Of a stretch of 64,000 nucleotides of DNA, positions 43,060 to 50,370 are shown piece after piece. A program made the position numbers and the translations under genes. The DNA comes from JASHPR01 sp963815375 (GTDB lineage Bacteria; Actinomycetota; Actinomycetes; Streptosporangiales; Streptosporangiaceae). The first letter of the stretch is position 1. Each line of letters starts with the position of its first letter. The notes under the pieces are model-generated. The model was not told the DNA's origin, did not search any database, and saw only the letters and a list, made by a program, of their open reading frames with translations. The stretch covers positions 1,116,001 to 1,180,000 of the forward strand of contig CAWFGX010000004.1 of assembly GCA_963815375.1 (NCBI GenBank), in the 5' to 3' direction.

Positions 43060-43831
43060 GCCCTTGGCTCGCACGTGCCTGGTCCTTCCTGCCGGGTGGG
43101 TCCGCCCGGAGGCGAAGCAGGCCACCCGGAAGGCGCTGCGGGACGCGGCGCTGCGGCTGGCCCTGGAGCACGGCCCGGACAACGTGCGCGTCGACGACAT
43201 CGCCGAGGCCGCCGGCGTCTCACCGCGGACCTACAACAACTACTTCTCCAGCCGCGAGCAGGCGATCGTCGCCGCCGTCACCGCCGAACGGGAGGCACGG
43301 GCCGCCGCGGCGGTGGCCGCCCGGCCCGTCACCGTCCGCCTGGCCGACGCCGTAGCCGAGGCGATCGTGGAGCAGTACACCGATCCAGGCAGCCACGATC
43401 CCCGCGCGCTGCTGCTCCTCACCGCCAGTTCCGCGCTACGCGACGCGTTCCTCAGCACCGCAGCCGGGATCGAGGAACCTCTCACCGCCGTGATAGCCCA
43501 GCGCACCGGCGATACCGGCCAGCACACCGCCCGGGTGCTCTCGGCTAGCGTCGCCGCCGCGGTCCGCATCGCACTGCAGCAATGGATACGGCCTGCCGAC
43601 GAATCCCGCGCCGCCAGCGAACTCGTTATCCCATCCGGTTCACTCCCGGACTTGCTCCGGACCGCCCTCGCACCGCTAGCGCCGGCGCTCGACGCCGCCG
43701 AAAGACGACCACAGCAAACAACCTCACGATCACGAACTACTGCTGCCGTAACTGAGGCGCGTCCCGCCGGGGCGAGTAAGCGACGAGGGAAGAGCAACGG
43801 GCCCCAGCGCGCAGGAGGCGCAGATGTCTAA
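43058..43831 (+). CDS. TetR-family transcriptional regulator
   Basis: A 257-residue protein. The HTH is at about 20-65: ALRDAALRLALEHGPDNVRV, then DDIAEAAGVSPRTYNNYFSS. The ligand domain is helical, and a basic tail (SKRRGKSNGPQRAGG) ends it. Its ATG (43058-43060) and the ATG of the divergent TIM-barrel gene share the palindrome CATG at 43057-43060; a later start (TTG 43064) is possible. It likely controls the divergent gene. Confidence 0.88.
   Translation: MPLARTCLVLPAGWVRPEAKQATRKALRDAALRLALEHGPDNVRVDDIAEAAGVSPRTYNNYFSSREQAIVAAVTAEREARAAAAVAARPVTVRLADAVAEAIVEQYTDPGSHDPRALLLLTASSALRDAFLSTAAGIEEPLTAVIAQRTGDTGQHTARVLSASVAAAVRIALQQWIRPADESRAASELVIPSGSLPDLLRTALAPLAPALDAAERRPQQTTSRSRTTAAVTEARPAGASKRRGKSNGPQRAGGADV
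43802..43823 (+). repeat. 22-bp direct repeat, copy 2
   Basis: The second copy of the element at 42010-42031 (20 of 22 matches). It is inside the last codons of the TetR gene (GPQRAGGAD) and ends 8 bases before its end. Confidence 0.6.
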
Positions 43832-44673
43832 GCGTCCAGGCTGAGCACCATCGTCGGCCGCTCGATGACGTGGTCCTCACGCAGCGGCCGCACGGCCGTG
43901 CCGATCGCGAAGAACTCGGTGGTGTGCGAACCCCAGGTGTGACTGTGCTGGCGCAGCTGGACACCCACGATGCCCTCGGCGTGCAGGTCCTCGGCCTCTT
44001 TCTGCATCCGGCTCATCGCCAGCTCCCGGGCGTCGTACAGGGCCTGAGTGAACTGCTCGAGCTCCACGTTGCGGCCGATGTTGCCCATCTTGGCGCCCAT
44101 CCGCTGGTGCGCTATGTGATACACGCACGTCCCCATGACCATGCCGAGCGGCGCGTAGCCAGCCCGGATCAGGGTCCAGAAGTCCTGGCCGGACAGGTCG
44201 GAGGTGAACGGCAGGTTCTTGTTGTTGCGCCAGTTCGTCACTCCGCCGCCGCCCGCGTCCGGCTCGGCGTGGACCGCGGTGCCGACCGCGATGAACTCGG
44301 CGATGTCCGCGCCGAACTCCTTCAGCTCCACGTCCAGCCGCACGCCAACGACCCCGTCGGCGCCAAGCGCCTGCGCCTCGGCTTCCATGCGGGTCATCGC
44401 CAGCTCCCGGGCGTGGTACATCGCCTGGGACAGCACATCGAGCTCCTGGTTCTTGCCCCAGCGGCCGAACTGCAGGCCGACGTGGTAGATCGAGCTGCCG
44501 AGGACCAGGCCGAGCGGGCGGAACCCGACCTCGCGCACCAGCAGGAACTCGTTCACCGACAGGTCAGAGGTGAAGATGGCGCCGGGTTTGCCTGGCCGCA
44601 GCTCGGCGAGGCGCCGCATGGCGTCCTCCGGGACGCCGGTGACATCGACTCCGGTGGTCGTCTGGTCGGTCAT
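43828..44673 (-). CDS. tandem YbjQ/heavy-metal-binding-domain protein
   Basis: A 281-residue protein with two copies of the YbjQ (UPF0145) domain. Each begins FTSDLSVNEFLLVREVGFRP or FTSDLSGQDFWTLIRAGYAP and includes a helix with ARELAMTRMEAEAQALGADG or its partner. The second ends VGVQLRQHSHTWGSHTTEFF. The family is predicted to bind metal or form pentamers; function is not established. Its neighbour upstream is a paralogue on the same strand; both probably form an operon (31-base gap). It overlaps the TetR 3' end by 4 bases. Confidence 0.9.
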   Translation of the reverse strand: MTDQTTTGVDVTGVPEDAMRRLAELRPGKPGAIFTSDLSVNEFLLVREVGFRPLGLVLGSSIYHVGLQFGRWGKNQELDVLSQAMYHARELAMTRMEAEAQALGADGVVGVRLDVELKEFGADIAEFIAVGTAVHAEPDAGGGGVTNWRNNKNLPFTSDLSGQDFWTLIRAGYAPLGMVMGTCVYHIAHQRMGAKMGNIGRNVELEQFTQALYDARELAMSRMQKEAEDLHAEGIVGVQLRQHSHTWGSHTTEFFAIGTAVRPLREDHVIERPTMVLSLDA

Positions 44674-44704
44674 TGTGCTCCCTATCAGGGCCCTTCGGGG
44701 GCGC

Positions 44705-45655
44705 TCAGCGCCCGAGCTTCACCCGCGCCGCCTGGCGCCGCTGCGGGTCAAGGGACAGGATCGCTAGGCTCCCCGCCCGGCCGGCCGGGCCTGCCGGGCG
44801 CGGCTCCGAGCGGGTGAACTGGGTGGTTGCCGTGCCGATGATCGTGACCTCCACGATGTGGTCCTTCTGGTGCTCCTGCATGGGGCACTCCCGTTCCCGG
44901 ATCCGGATGTCCATGGACTTCACCACAGTGCCGCTGGCGCCCATCCTGGTCACGTCGCGGTCCAGCTGGCTCCGAGCGTCGTGCCTGGTCTGGTTCACCA
45001 GTTCCGTGTAGCCGCTCACCTCGGCGTTGCCGCTGCCCCAGCGGGTCTGGTTGACCGTCATCCAGTCGTCGTGCCGGGCGCCGATCGAGATGCCGAGCGC
45101 GAGGCTGACCGGCACCCAGCCCGCCGTGACCAGCTTGGCGAAGTCCTGGCCCGACAGGTCGGACGTGAACGGTTGCCGCAGCCGGACGCCGCCTGGCGCC
45201 CGCACCGCCGTCCCTATCGCCTTGAACTCCAGGCCGCCGGCGGGGAACGACCCGATGGTCAGCGACACGCCCACGACGCCGTGCCCGCCCAGCTCCTTAC
45301 ACTCAGCGGTCATCCGGTCGATTGCCTTGTGCCGCGCCTGGTACAGCGTCTGCACCATGGGCCCGAACGAGCCGAAAGAGCCGGTCCCGGACACGGCGGT
45401 GACGCTGCGGTACGGCGTGGCGAAGCCGCCGTAGCCGGACCAGGCCCCTGGGCAGCCCCATCCCCCGGTGTACCCGATGTTGTAGACCGCGGCGCCGAGC
45501 ACCTGGCCGACCGGCTCGAACCCGACGGCCCGGATCGCGGTGAACTCGTCTGCCGAGAGCGCCGACCCCCAAGTGCCGCTGCGCCGGATCTCGGCCAGCC
45601 GCGCCTCGGCGGCTGGCGGCAGCTCATGGCCTGAACGGTCTTCGGTCACGCTCAC
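44705..45655 (-). CDS. tandem YbjQ/heavy-metal-binding-domain protein, paralogue
   Basis: A 316-residue paralogue of the next gene (GTG start). Domain 1 has SALSADEFTAIRAVGFEPVG with an inserted Gly/Trp/Tyr-rich loop (GGWGCPGAWSGYGGF). Domain 2 has FTSDLSGQDFAKLVTAGWVP and ends in a conserved VEVTIIGTATTQF. The Cys and Trp insertion is an oddity not seen in its partner. A basic Arg-rich C-terminal tail follows. Confidence 0.88.
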   Translation of the reverse strand: MSVTEDRSGHELPPAAEARLAEIRRSGTWGSALSADEFTAIRAVGFEPVGQVLGAAVYNIGYTGGWGCPGAWSGYGGFATPYRSVTAVSGTGSFGSFGPMVQTLYQARHKAIDRMTAECKELGGHGVVGVSLTIGSFPAGGLEFKAIGTAVRAPGGVRLRQPFTSDLSGQDFAKLVTAGWVPVSLALGISIGARHDDWMTVNQTRWGSGNAEVSGYTELVNQTRHDARSQLDRDVTRMGASGTVVKSMDIRIRERECPMQEHQKDHIVEVTIIGTATTQFTRSEPRPAGPAGRAGSLAILSLDPQRRQAARVKLGR

Positions 45656-45776
45656 GCCCCTCTCGGCCGGTGCGGCCGCTTCCCCCCCAAACCTTACCGG
45701 GTAGGCCCCGCCGTGCCGGCCGCACCTGCCGGGCGCGGCCCCCGCCGCCGAGATGCCCGCGAACGTTCGGGCTACT

Positions 45777-45794
45777 ATGCTAGAATGCTAGCAT
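45777..45794. promoter_or_regulatory. ATGCTAG repeat/palindrome before the methyltransferase pseudogene
   Basis: ATGCTAG is repeated at 45777-45783 and 45785-45791 (8-bp spacing), and the second copy forms the perfect palindrome ATGCTAGCAT (45785-45794). The run includes TAGAAT, a fair -10 box. It lies about 30 bases before the start at 45824. Two closely phased half-sites suit a ribbon-helix-helix or similar repressor (inference). Confidence 0.4.
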
Positions 45795-45823
45795 CCAAGA
45801 ACTGACCGCGGGGAAGGCATCTC

Positions 45824-46493
45824 ATGGCAGATGGGCAGAGCGATGCGGCTCCGGACAGCACCGCGGTGCGGGTGGCGCTGTGGCGCGCGCTGCACGTCCA
45901 GGTCGACGCGCCGCCGTACGTGGTCGAGGACGAGGTCGGGCTCCAGCTGGCTGCCCCAGACGATGGCTGGCGGCAGCGCCCCGACATGAACCCGGCCTTC
46001 ACCAGAAAGTTCCGGGCCGGCATCGTCGCCCGTACCCGCTTCATCGAGGACCTGGTAGCCGAGCAGGCCGACCGCGGCGTTGGCCAGTACGTCATCCTTG
46101 GCGCAGGACTGGACACGTTTGCCCAGCGCAGCGGTGGTCGCCTCTGCCGCCGTCGCTATGTACCTGACCAAAGACGCCAACGCGGCCACGCTGCGCCAGG
46201 TCGCGGGGCTCGCCCCGGGTACGACGTTCGCCATGACGTTCATGCTGCCGGCCGAACTGCTCGACGAGGCCGACCGTTCCGGGCTTCGGGCGTCGGAGAG
46301 TGGCGCGCGAGCGTCCGGGACGCCGTTCGTCAGCTTCTACCGCCCGGCCGATATGCTGTCAGCAGCCCGCGACGCCGGTTTCGCCGACGCCAGGCACGTG
46401 CCCGGACGCCTGCTCGCCGAACGTTACTTCGCCGGCCGGGCCGACGGCCTCCGCCCGTCCAGCGGCGAGGACCTGCTGCTAGCCACGACCTGA
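45824..46493 (+). pseudogene. class I SAM methyltransferase (TIGR00027/leucine carboxyl type), internally deleted
   Basis: The N-terminal part (frame of 45824) reads FTRKFRAGIVARTRFIEDL and QYVILGAGLDTFAQR, the SAM motif of this family. From 46129 on, the sense sequence continues in another frame: AVVASAAVAMYLTKDANAAT, then AMTFMLPAELLD and RYFAGRADGLRPSSGEDLLL. About 60-70 residues between the SAM motif and AMYLTKD are missing. The join carries a direct CAGCG-CAGCG repeat (46124-46133), suggesting deletion across short homology. The frame of 45824 itself runs on as nonsense to 46498. Ribosome site GGGAAGG is intact. Confidence 0.8.
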
Positions 46494-46494
46494 C

Positions 46495-46671
46495 CTAGCG
46501 GCCGTCGGCGGCGTCCCATTCCTCGTTCCGTTTCTTCACGGTTTCCAGAGCCTGGGCAGCCTCCTCGGCCGTCTTGTACGGGCCGAGCCGGTCTTTCCCG
46601 GGGCAGGTCTCATCGTGCTCCACGGTGTTGTGCCTCAGGCAGAACCACCAGCGGTCCTCGTCGTTGCTCAT
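46495..46671 (-). CDS. small conserved protein with SPOR-like end
   Basis: A 58-residue protein, MSNDEDRWWFCLRHNTVEHD at the start and LGPYKTAEEAAQALETVKKR near the end. The LGPYxTxEEA pattern recalls SPOR-type domains. Actinobacteria encode similar small proteins next to map. Cys12 and Cys22 with two His residues could bind metal. It is divergent from map (20 bases between starts) and ends two bases from the pseudogene end. Confidence 0.75.
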   Translation of the reverse strand: MSNDEDRWWFCLRHNTVEHDETCPGKDRLGPYKTAEEAAQALETVKKRNEEWDAADGR

Positions 46672-46691
46672 GCCCTCTAGACTCGCAGAGC

Positions 46692-47540
46692 ATGGCGACT
46701 ATGCTCCACCCCGGCCGGATTTCCCCCATGCGGCAGGTGCCTGCGCACATCGCCGTCCCTGAGTACGTGGGCAGGAAACGCCCGCGGACCGGGGAACCTG
46801 ATGTCAAGGACCCGGAGACGATCGGGCGCATGCGGGTCGCCGGGCGCATCGCCGCCCAGGCGCTGGCGGAGGTCGGCCGGCACGTCGCGCCGGGGGTGAC
46901 CACCGATGAGCTGGACCGCGTGGGGCACGAGTTCCTTCTCGACCACGGCGCCTACCCGAGCACACTGGGATACCGCGGATACCCCAAGTCGCTGTGCACC
47001 TCCCTCAACGAGGTGATCTGCCATGGGATCCCCGACGACACCATGATCAACGACGGGGACATCGTCAACATCGACATCACGGCCTTCATCGGCGGCGTAC
47101 ACGGTGACACCAATGCGACGTTCCCCGCCGGGAACGTCGACGAGGAATCCCGGCTGCTCATCGAGCGCACCCATGAGGCCATGATGCGCGGCATCCGCGC
47201 CGTCGCGCCCGGCCGCCCGCTGAACGCGATCGGCCGTGTGATCGAGTCGTACGCACGCCGGTTCGGGTACGGCGTGGTGCGCGACTTTACCGGCCACGGC
47301 ATCGGCACCACCTTCCACTCGGGCCTGATCATCCCGCACTTCGACGACCCGAACGTCACCGGGATCATGGAACCGGGGATGACGTTCACGATCGAGCCGA
47401 TGCTCACGCTCGGCACTATCGCCTACGACATCTGGCCCGACGGCTGGACCGCGGTCACCAAGGACTGCAAGCGCACAGCCCAGTTTGAGCACACGCTCGT
47501 GGTCACGGCCGACGGCTTCGAGATCCTGACTCTTCCGTAA
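46692..47540 (+). CDS. map: methionine aminopeptidase, type I
   Basis: Removes initiator Met from nascent proteins. It has 282 residues. The dinuclear metal ligands are recognisable: NIDITAFIGGVHGDTNATF (two Asp), TGHGIGTTFHSG (His), MTFTIEPMLTLG (Glu) and TAQFEHTLVVT (Glu). An N-terminal extension of about 40 residues precedes the catalytic domain, as in the longer actinobacterial type. The 3' end overlaps the convergent Erm-like gene by 38 bases. Confidence 0.96.
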   Translation: MATMLHPGRISPMRQVPAHIAVPEYVGRKRPRTGEPDVKDPETIGRMRVAGRIAAQALAEVGRHVAPGVTTDELDRVGHEFLLDHGAYPSTLGYRGYPKSLCTSLNEVICHGIPDDTMINDGDIVNIDITAFIGGVHGDTNATFPAGNVDEESRLLIERTHEAMMRGIRAVAPGRPLNAIGRVIESYARRFGYGVVRDFTGHGIGTTFHSGLIIPHFDDPNVTGIMEPGMTFTIEPMLTLGTIAYDIWPDGWTAVTKDCKRTAQFEHTLVVTADGFEILTLP

Positions 47541-48417
47541 CGCCGCGGGCGCTGCCGGGCCCCCGCCGCCGGTGATGCAGCGACGCCCACTGCGCGGCGG
47601 AAATGTCCCGAGGCAGAGCCCGCTGGCCGATCGCCTCCGCGGCCATCCAGTCCCGGAAGGCTCGCTCCGGCAGGTGACTGCGAAGGATGCCCGGCAGCCC
47701 GCGGCCGGAACCGGTGAACGCGAGGCGGACCAGATCCTGGTAGGACCCGCGCTCGCTGGCTGGAACCAGCGGCACCGTCCGCCGCCGGACGAGCAGGATC
47801 CCGCCGTCGACGGACGGGCGCGGCGCGAAAGCCGCCGCCGGAACCCGCCTGCACAGCGAGAACTCGTACCACGGCCACCAGCTCGCTGTGAACATCGTCG
47901 TGCCGCCGACGCCTGCCCTCTTGCGCGCGACCTCCCACTGCAGCACCAGCAGCGCGGTATCCCAGTGCTCCTGCCCGACGAGTCGCCGGAGCAGCGGTGT
48001 GGTCACAGAGAACGGGACGTTGGCCACGACGTGATGGGGCCGGGCCCCGAAGTCGAAGCGCAGCATATCGGCCTCGACGATCGCCGCCTGTCCCGCGAAC
48101 ATCCGCTTGAGCCGCGCGGCACACCGCGGGTCGATCTCAAGCGCGGTGACCCGGAACCCGGCGGCGACCAGCGCGCGGGTGATGGCGCCGTTGCCTGCGC
48201 CGAGTTCCAGGACCTCCTGCGGCGGCGCGTGCCGCAGGATCGCTGCCATCTCGGCCGGGAAACGCCGGTCGACAAGCCAGTTCTGCCCCAGCTCATGCGG
48301 GCCGCCTGGCGGCGGCCACACTGGCCAGGCGGGCGGCTGTGAGCGGGCACGCGGCGAACGGGCACGCGGCGAACGGGCACGGCCTCGCTGCTGCCGGGGA
48401 CGCGGGGATCGGGTCAT
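47503..48417 (-). CDS. Erm-like 23S rRNA (adenine-N6)-dimethyltransferase
   Basis: A 304-residue methyltransferase from ATG 48415-48417 with AGGAGCAAGG before it. HELGQNWLVDRRF (41-53), SAM motif VLELGAGNGAITRA (69-82) and NVPF (133-136) are typical of the Erm/KsgA family; WWPWYEFSLCRRVP with FAPRPSVDGG favours the actinobacterial Erm (ErmE-like) branch. Erm enzymes dimethylate A2058 and confer macrolide-lincosamide-streptogramin B resistance; resistance here is inferred. The basic N-terminus (residues 1-30) is built from a 15-bp repeat. Confidence 0.88.
   Translation of the reverse strand: MTRSPRPRQQRGRARSPRARSPRARSQPPAWPVWPPPGGPHELGQNWLVDRRFPAEMAAILRHAPPQEVLELGAGNGAITRALVAAGFRVTALEIDPRCAARLKRMFAGQAAIVEADMLRFDFGARPHHVVANVPFSVTTPLLRRLVGQEHWDTALLVLQWEVARKRAGVGGTTMFTASWWPWYEFSLCRRVPAAAFAPRPSVDGGILLVRRRTVPLVPASERGSYQDLVRLAFTGSGRGLPGILRSHLPERAFRDWMAAEAIGQRALPRDISAAQWASLHHRRRGPGSARGVTEESGSRSRRP
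48351..48380 (-). repeat. 15-bp tandem repeat encoding Arg/Ser/Pro N-terminus
   Basis: Two perfect copies of GCGGCGAACGGGCAC, with a partial copy before them (to about 48339), encode RARSPRARSPRA in the Erm-like protein. Length variation would change the basic tail in steps of five residues. Confidence 0.8.
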
Positions 48418-48726
48418 CCTTGCTCCTGTGGCTCGGGTCTGGGCCGACGTCACAGGGCTCAGGGGGCGCAAGCCGACGCCGGACGGGAGATGAACCGGCG
48501 GCTCGCAATGCACACGCCTCGGTACCAGGGGGACCAGGGGGGCGACTCGCCTGAAACCCCTGATGCCCGGCTACCGAGTCTGGGCTGGCGCCGCCGTCAG
48601 GCGGTGCGCACGCGCGTGGATGCGAAGGCTCCCATGACAGGAATTCTAGCCTCGACCACGACGGCCCCTTGGATACCGCGTACCCGGCGGCCTGTTTCGG
48701 TGCCTCCCCGTGGTCGCCGGGCAGGG
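48418..48726 (-). promoter_or_regulatory. Erm upstream region with possible attenuator-like pairing
   Basis: The 309 bases hold no supported gene. On the minus strand the order is CAGGGG (48562-48557) then two adjacent CCCCCTGGT-type copies (48542-48533 and 48532-48524), so the first block could pair with either copy. Mutually exclusive hairpins are how many erm leaders work. No clear leader peptide with a known stalling motif was found, so this is only suggestive. Confidence 0.35.
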
Positions 48727-50358
48727 CTAGCCGAGCTGCCCGGCCGGGTCGATCAGCACCCCGGGGTTGAGGATTCCAGCCGGGTCGACAGCGGCCTTGG
48801 CCGCGCGCAGTGCAGCGGCGAACGGGTCCGGCCGCTGCTGGTCGTACCACGGCCGGTGGTCGCGACCCACCGCGTGGTGGTGGGTGATCGTGCCGCCTGC
48901 TGCCAGGACAGCATCGGAGGCGGCCCGCTTGATCGCCTCCCACTGCCCGGTCTCTTCGCCGCGCCGGGCTGGCGCTAGCACGGTGTAGTACGGGGCCGCG
49001 CCGTCGGGGTAGGCGAACGCGAGCCTGCAGGTGACGACCGCCTGGCCCGATGCTGACCGCGCTGCGTCGGTCGCGGCCCCGAGCACAGCCTGGTGGAACG
49101 CGGGGAACGCGTCCCACGTGATGGCCGTTTCGAAGGTCTCGGCCAGGATGCCGAGCGCCGGGTAGGCGTTGCGCAGGTATGGCATGCGAAGGAAGGTGTC
49201 CCGCCATGGATCGCCCCGGCCAGAGGGGCGCGCGGTGCTGCTGCCTGCGGCGGCAGGCGTTTCGCGGACCTCGCCCCAGGTCCCGCCGTGGGCGGCGGCG
49301 ATCGTCAGCGCCGCGTCGAGCTCGGCGCGCACCGGCCAGTCAGCGGACTCGAACCCGAGCACCAGATGCGCGCTGCTGCCGTCGCCGCCTGCCGTCAGCC
49401 TGGCCTCTGCCGGGTCGAGCAGGCGGCAGCCAGCCGGGTACAGGCCCGAGCCGACGATCCCGCGTACCGCGTCGGCCCCTGCGGCGAAGGACCCGAACCG
49501 CACCGTCACCCGGGCGCGGTACACCGGCGGGCGCTGGACCCTGATCCACGCCTGGGTGATCACCCCGAGGATGCCCTCGGAGCCGAGCAGCATCCGGTCC
49601 GGGGAGATCCCGGCACCCGAGGCCGGGAGCCGGCGTGACTCCCAGGCGCCGACCGGGGTGACGGCCCGGACGGACTCCACGAACTCGTCGATGCGGGTGC
49701 GCAGCGTCGCGTAGTGCCCTCCGGCGCGGGTCGCGATCCAGCCGCCGAGCGTAGACAGCTCCCAGGACTGAGGGAAGTGGCGGAACGTCCGCCCGTGCTC
49801 CGCCAGCTGAGCGTTCAGCCGGGGCCCGGTGGCCCCGGCCTCGACCAGTGCCGCACCGGAGGTCGTGTCGACCTCGAGGACCCGGTCCATGCGGGACATG
49901 TCAATGCTGACCACGCCCGCGTACCCGTCGCCCACGGCCGGCTCCACGCCGCCGACAACGCTCGTGCCGCCGCCGTACGGGATCGCCGCCGCGCCCGCCG
50001 ACGCACACCAGCGGAGCAAAGCCGCGACCTCATCATCTGCTGCTGGCCTGGCCACGACGTCTGGCACATGGTCGAACCGGCCGCGGAAGGCACGGATGAG
50101 GTCACGGTAGGACTGCCCGTGCGCATGAGCTGCCCGGTCCCGGTCATCGCCAGAGCAGATCGGCGCGAGCTCCGCCGGGGGCGTCAGCCGCGGCTCCGGA
50201 AGGCGCACCTGCTCGATCGGGACCGGCTGCTCCAGGTCTGGAGGCAAGCTGAAGCCGAGGACACTGGCCATCACCTCGCCGGTGGTGCGCAGCTCGTTCG
50301 GTCCGGGCAGCAGCTCCTCCTGGCCCCACGCCCAGTGGCTGCGCCTGCCCGTCGTCAC
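48727..50358 (-). CDS. FAD-linked oxidase, alkyl-DHAP-synthase-like
   Basis: A 543-residue flavoprotein of the vanillyl-alcohol-oxidase fold. The FAD-binding PYGGGTSVVGGVEP and GWIATRAGGHYAT are followed by the C-terminal cap. The signature HHHAVGRDHRPWYDQQRP (from 493) is the conserved motif of alkylglycerone-phosphate synthase relatives. True ether-lipid synthesis is rare in actinobacteria, so a related oxidation is as likely. It is 12 bases downstream of the MMPL gene on the same strand, likely one transcript. Confidence 0.88.
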   Translation of the reverse strand: MTTGRRSHWAWGQEELLPGPNELRTTGEVMASVLGFSLPPDLEQPVPIEQVRLPEPRLTPPAELAPICSGDDRDRAAHAHGQSYRDLIRAFRGRFDHVPDVVARPAADDEVAALLRWCASAGAAAIPYGGGTSVVGGVEPAVGDGYAGVVSIDMSRMDRVLEVDTTSGAALVEAGATGPRLNAQLAEHGRTFRHFPQSWELSTLGGWIATRAGGHYATLRTRIDEFVESVRAVTPVGAWESRRLPASGAGISPDRMLLGSEGILGVITQAWIRVQRPPVYRARVTVRFGSFAAGADAVRGIVGSGLYPAGCRLLDPAEARLTAGGDGSSAHLVLGFESADWPVRAELDAALTIAAAHGGTWGEVRETPAAAGSSTARPSGRGDPWRDTFLRMPYLRNAYPALGILAETFETAITWDAFPAFHQAVLGAATDAARSASGQAVVTCRLAFAYPDGAAPYYTVLAPARRGEETGQWEAIKRAASDAVLAAGGTITHHHAVGRDHRPWYDQQRPDPFAAALRAAKAAVDPAGILNPGVLIDPAGQLG

Positions 50359-50370
50359 CGGGCCAGCGTA

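Noticed and set aside
48293..49207. 304-codon minus-strand frame across the Erm leader
   Set aside because: Runs into the N-terminus of the Erm gene in another frame; no family resemblance.
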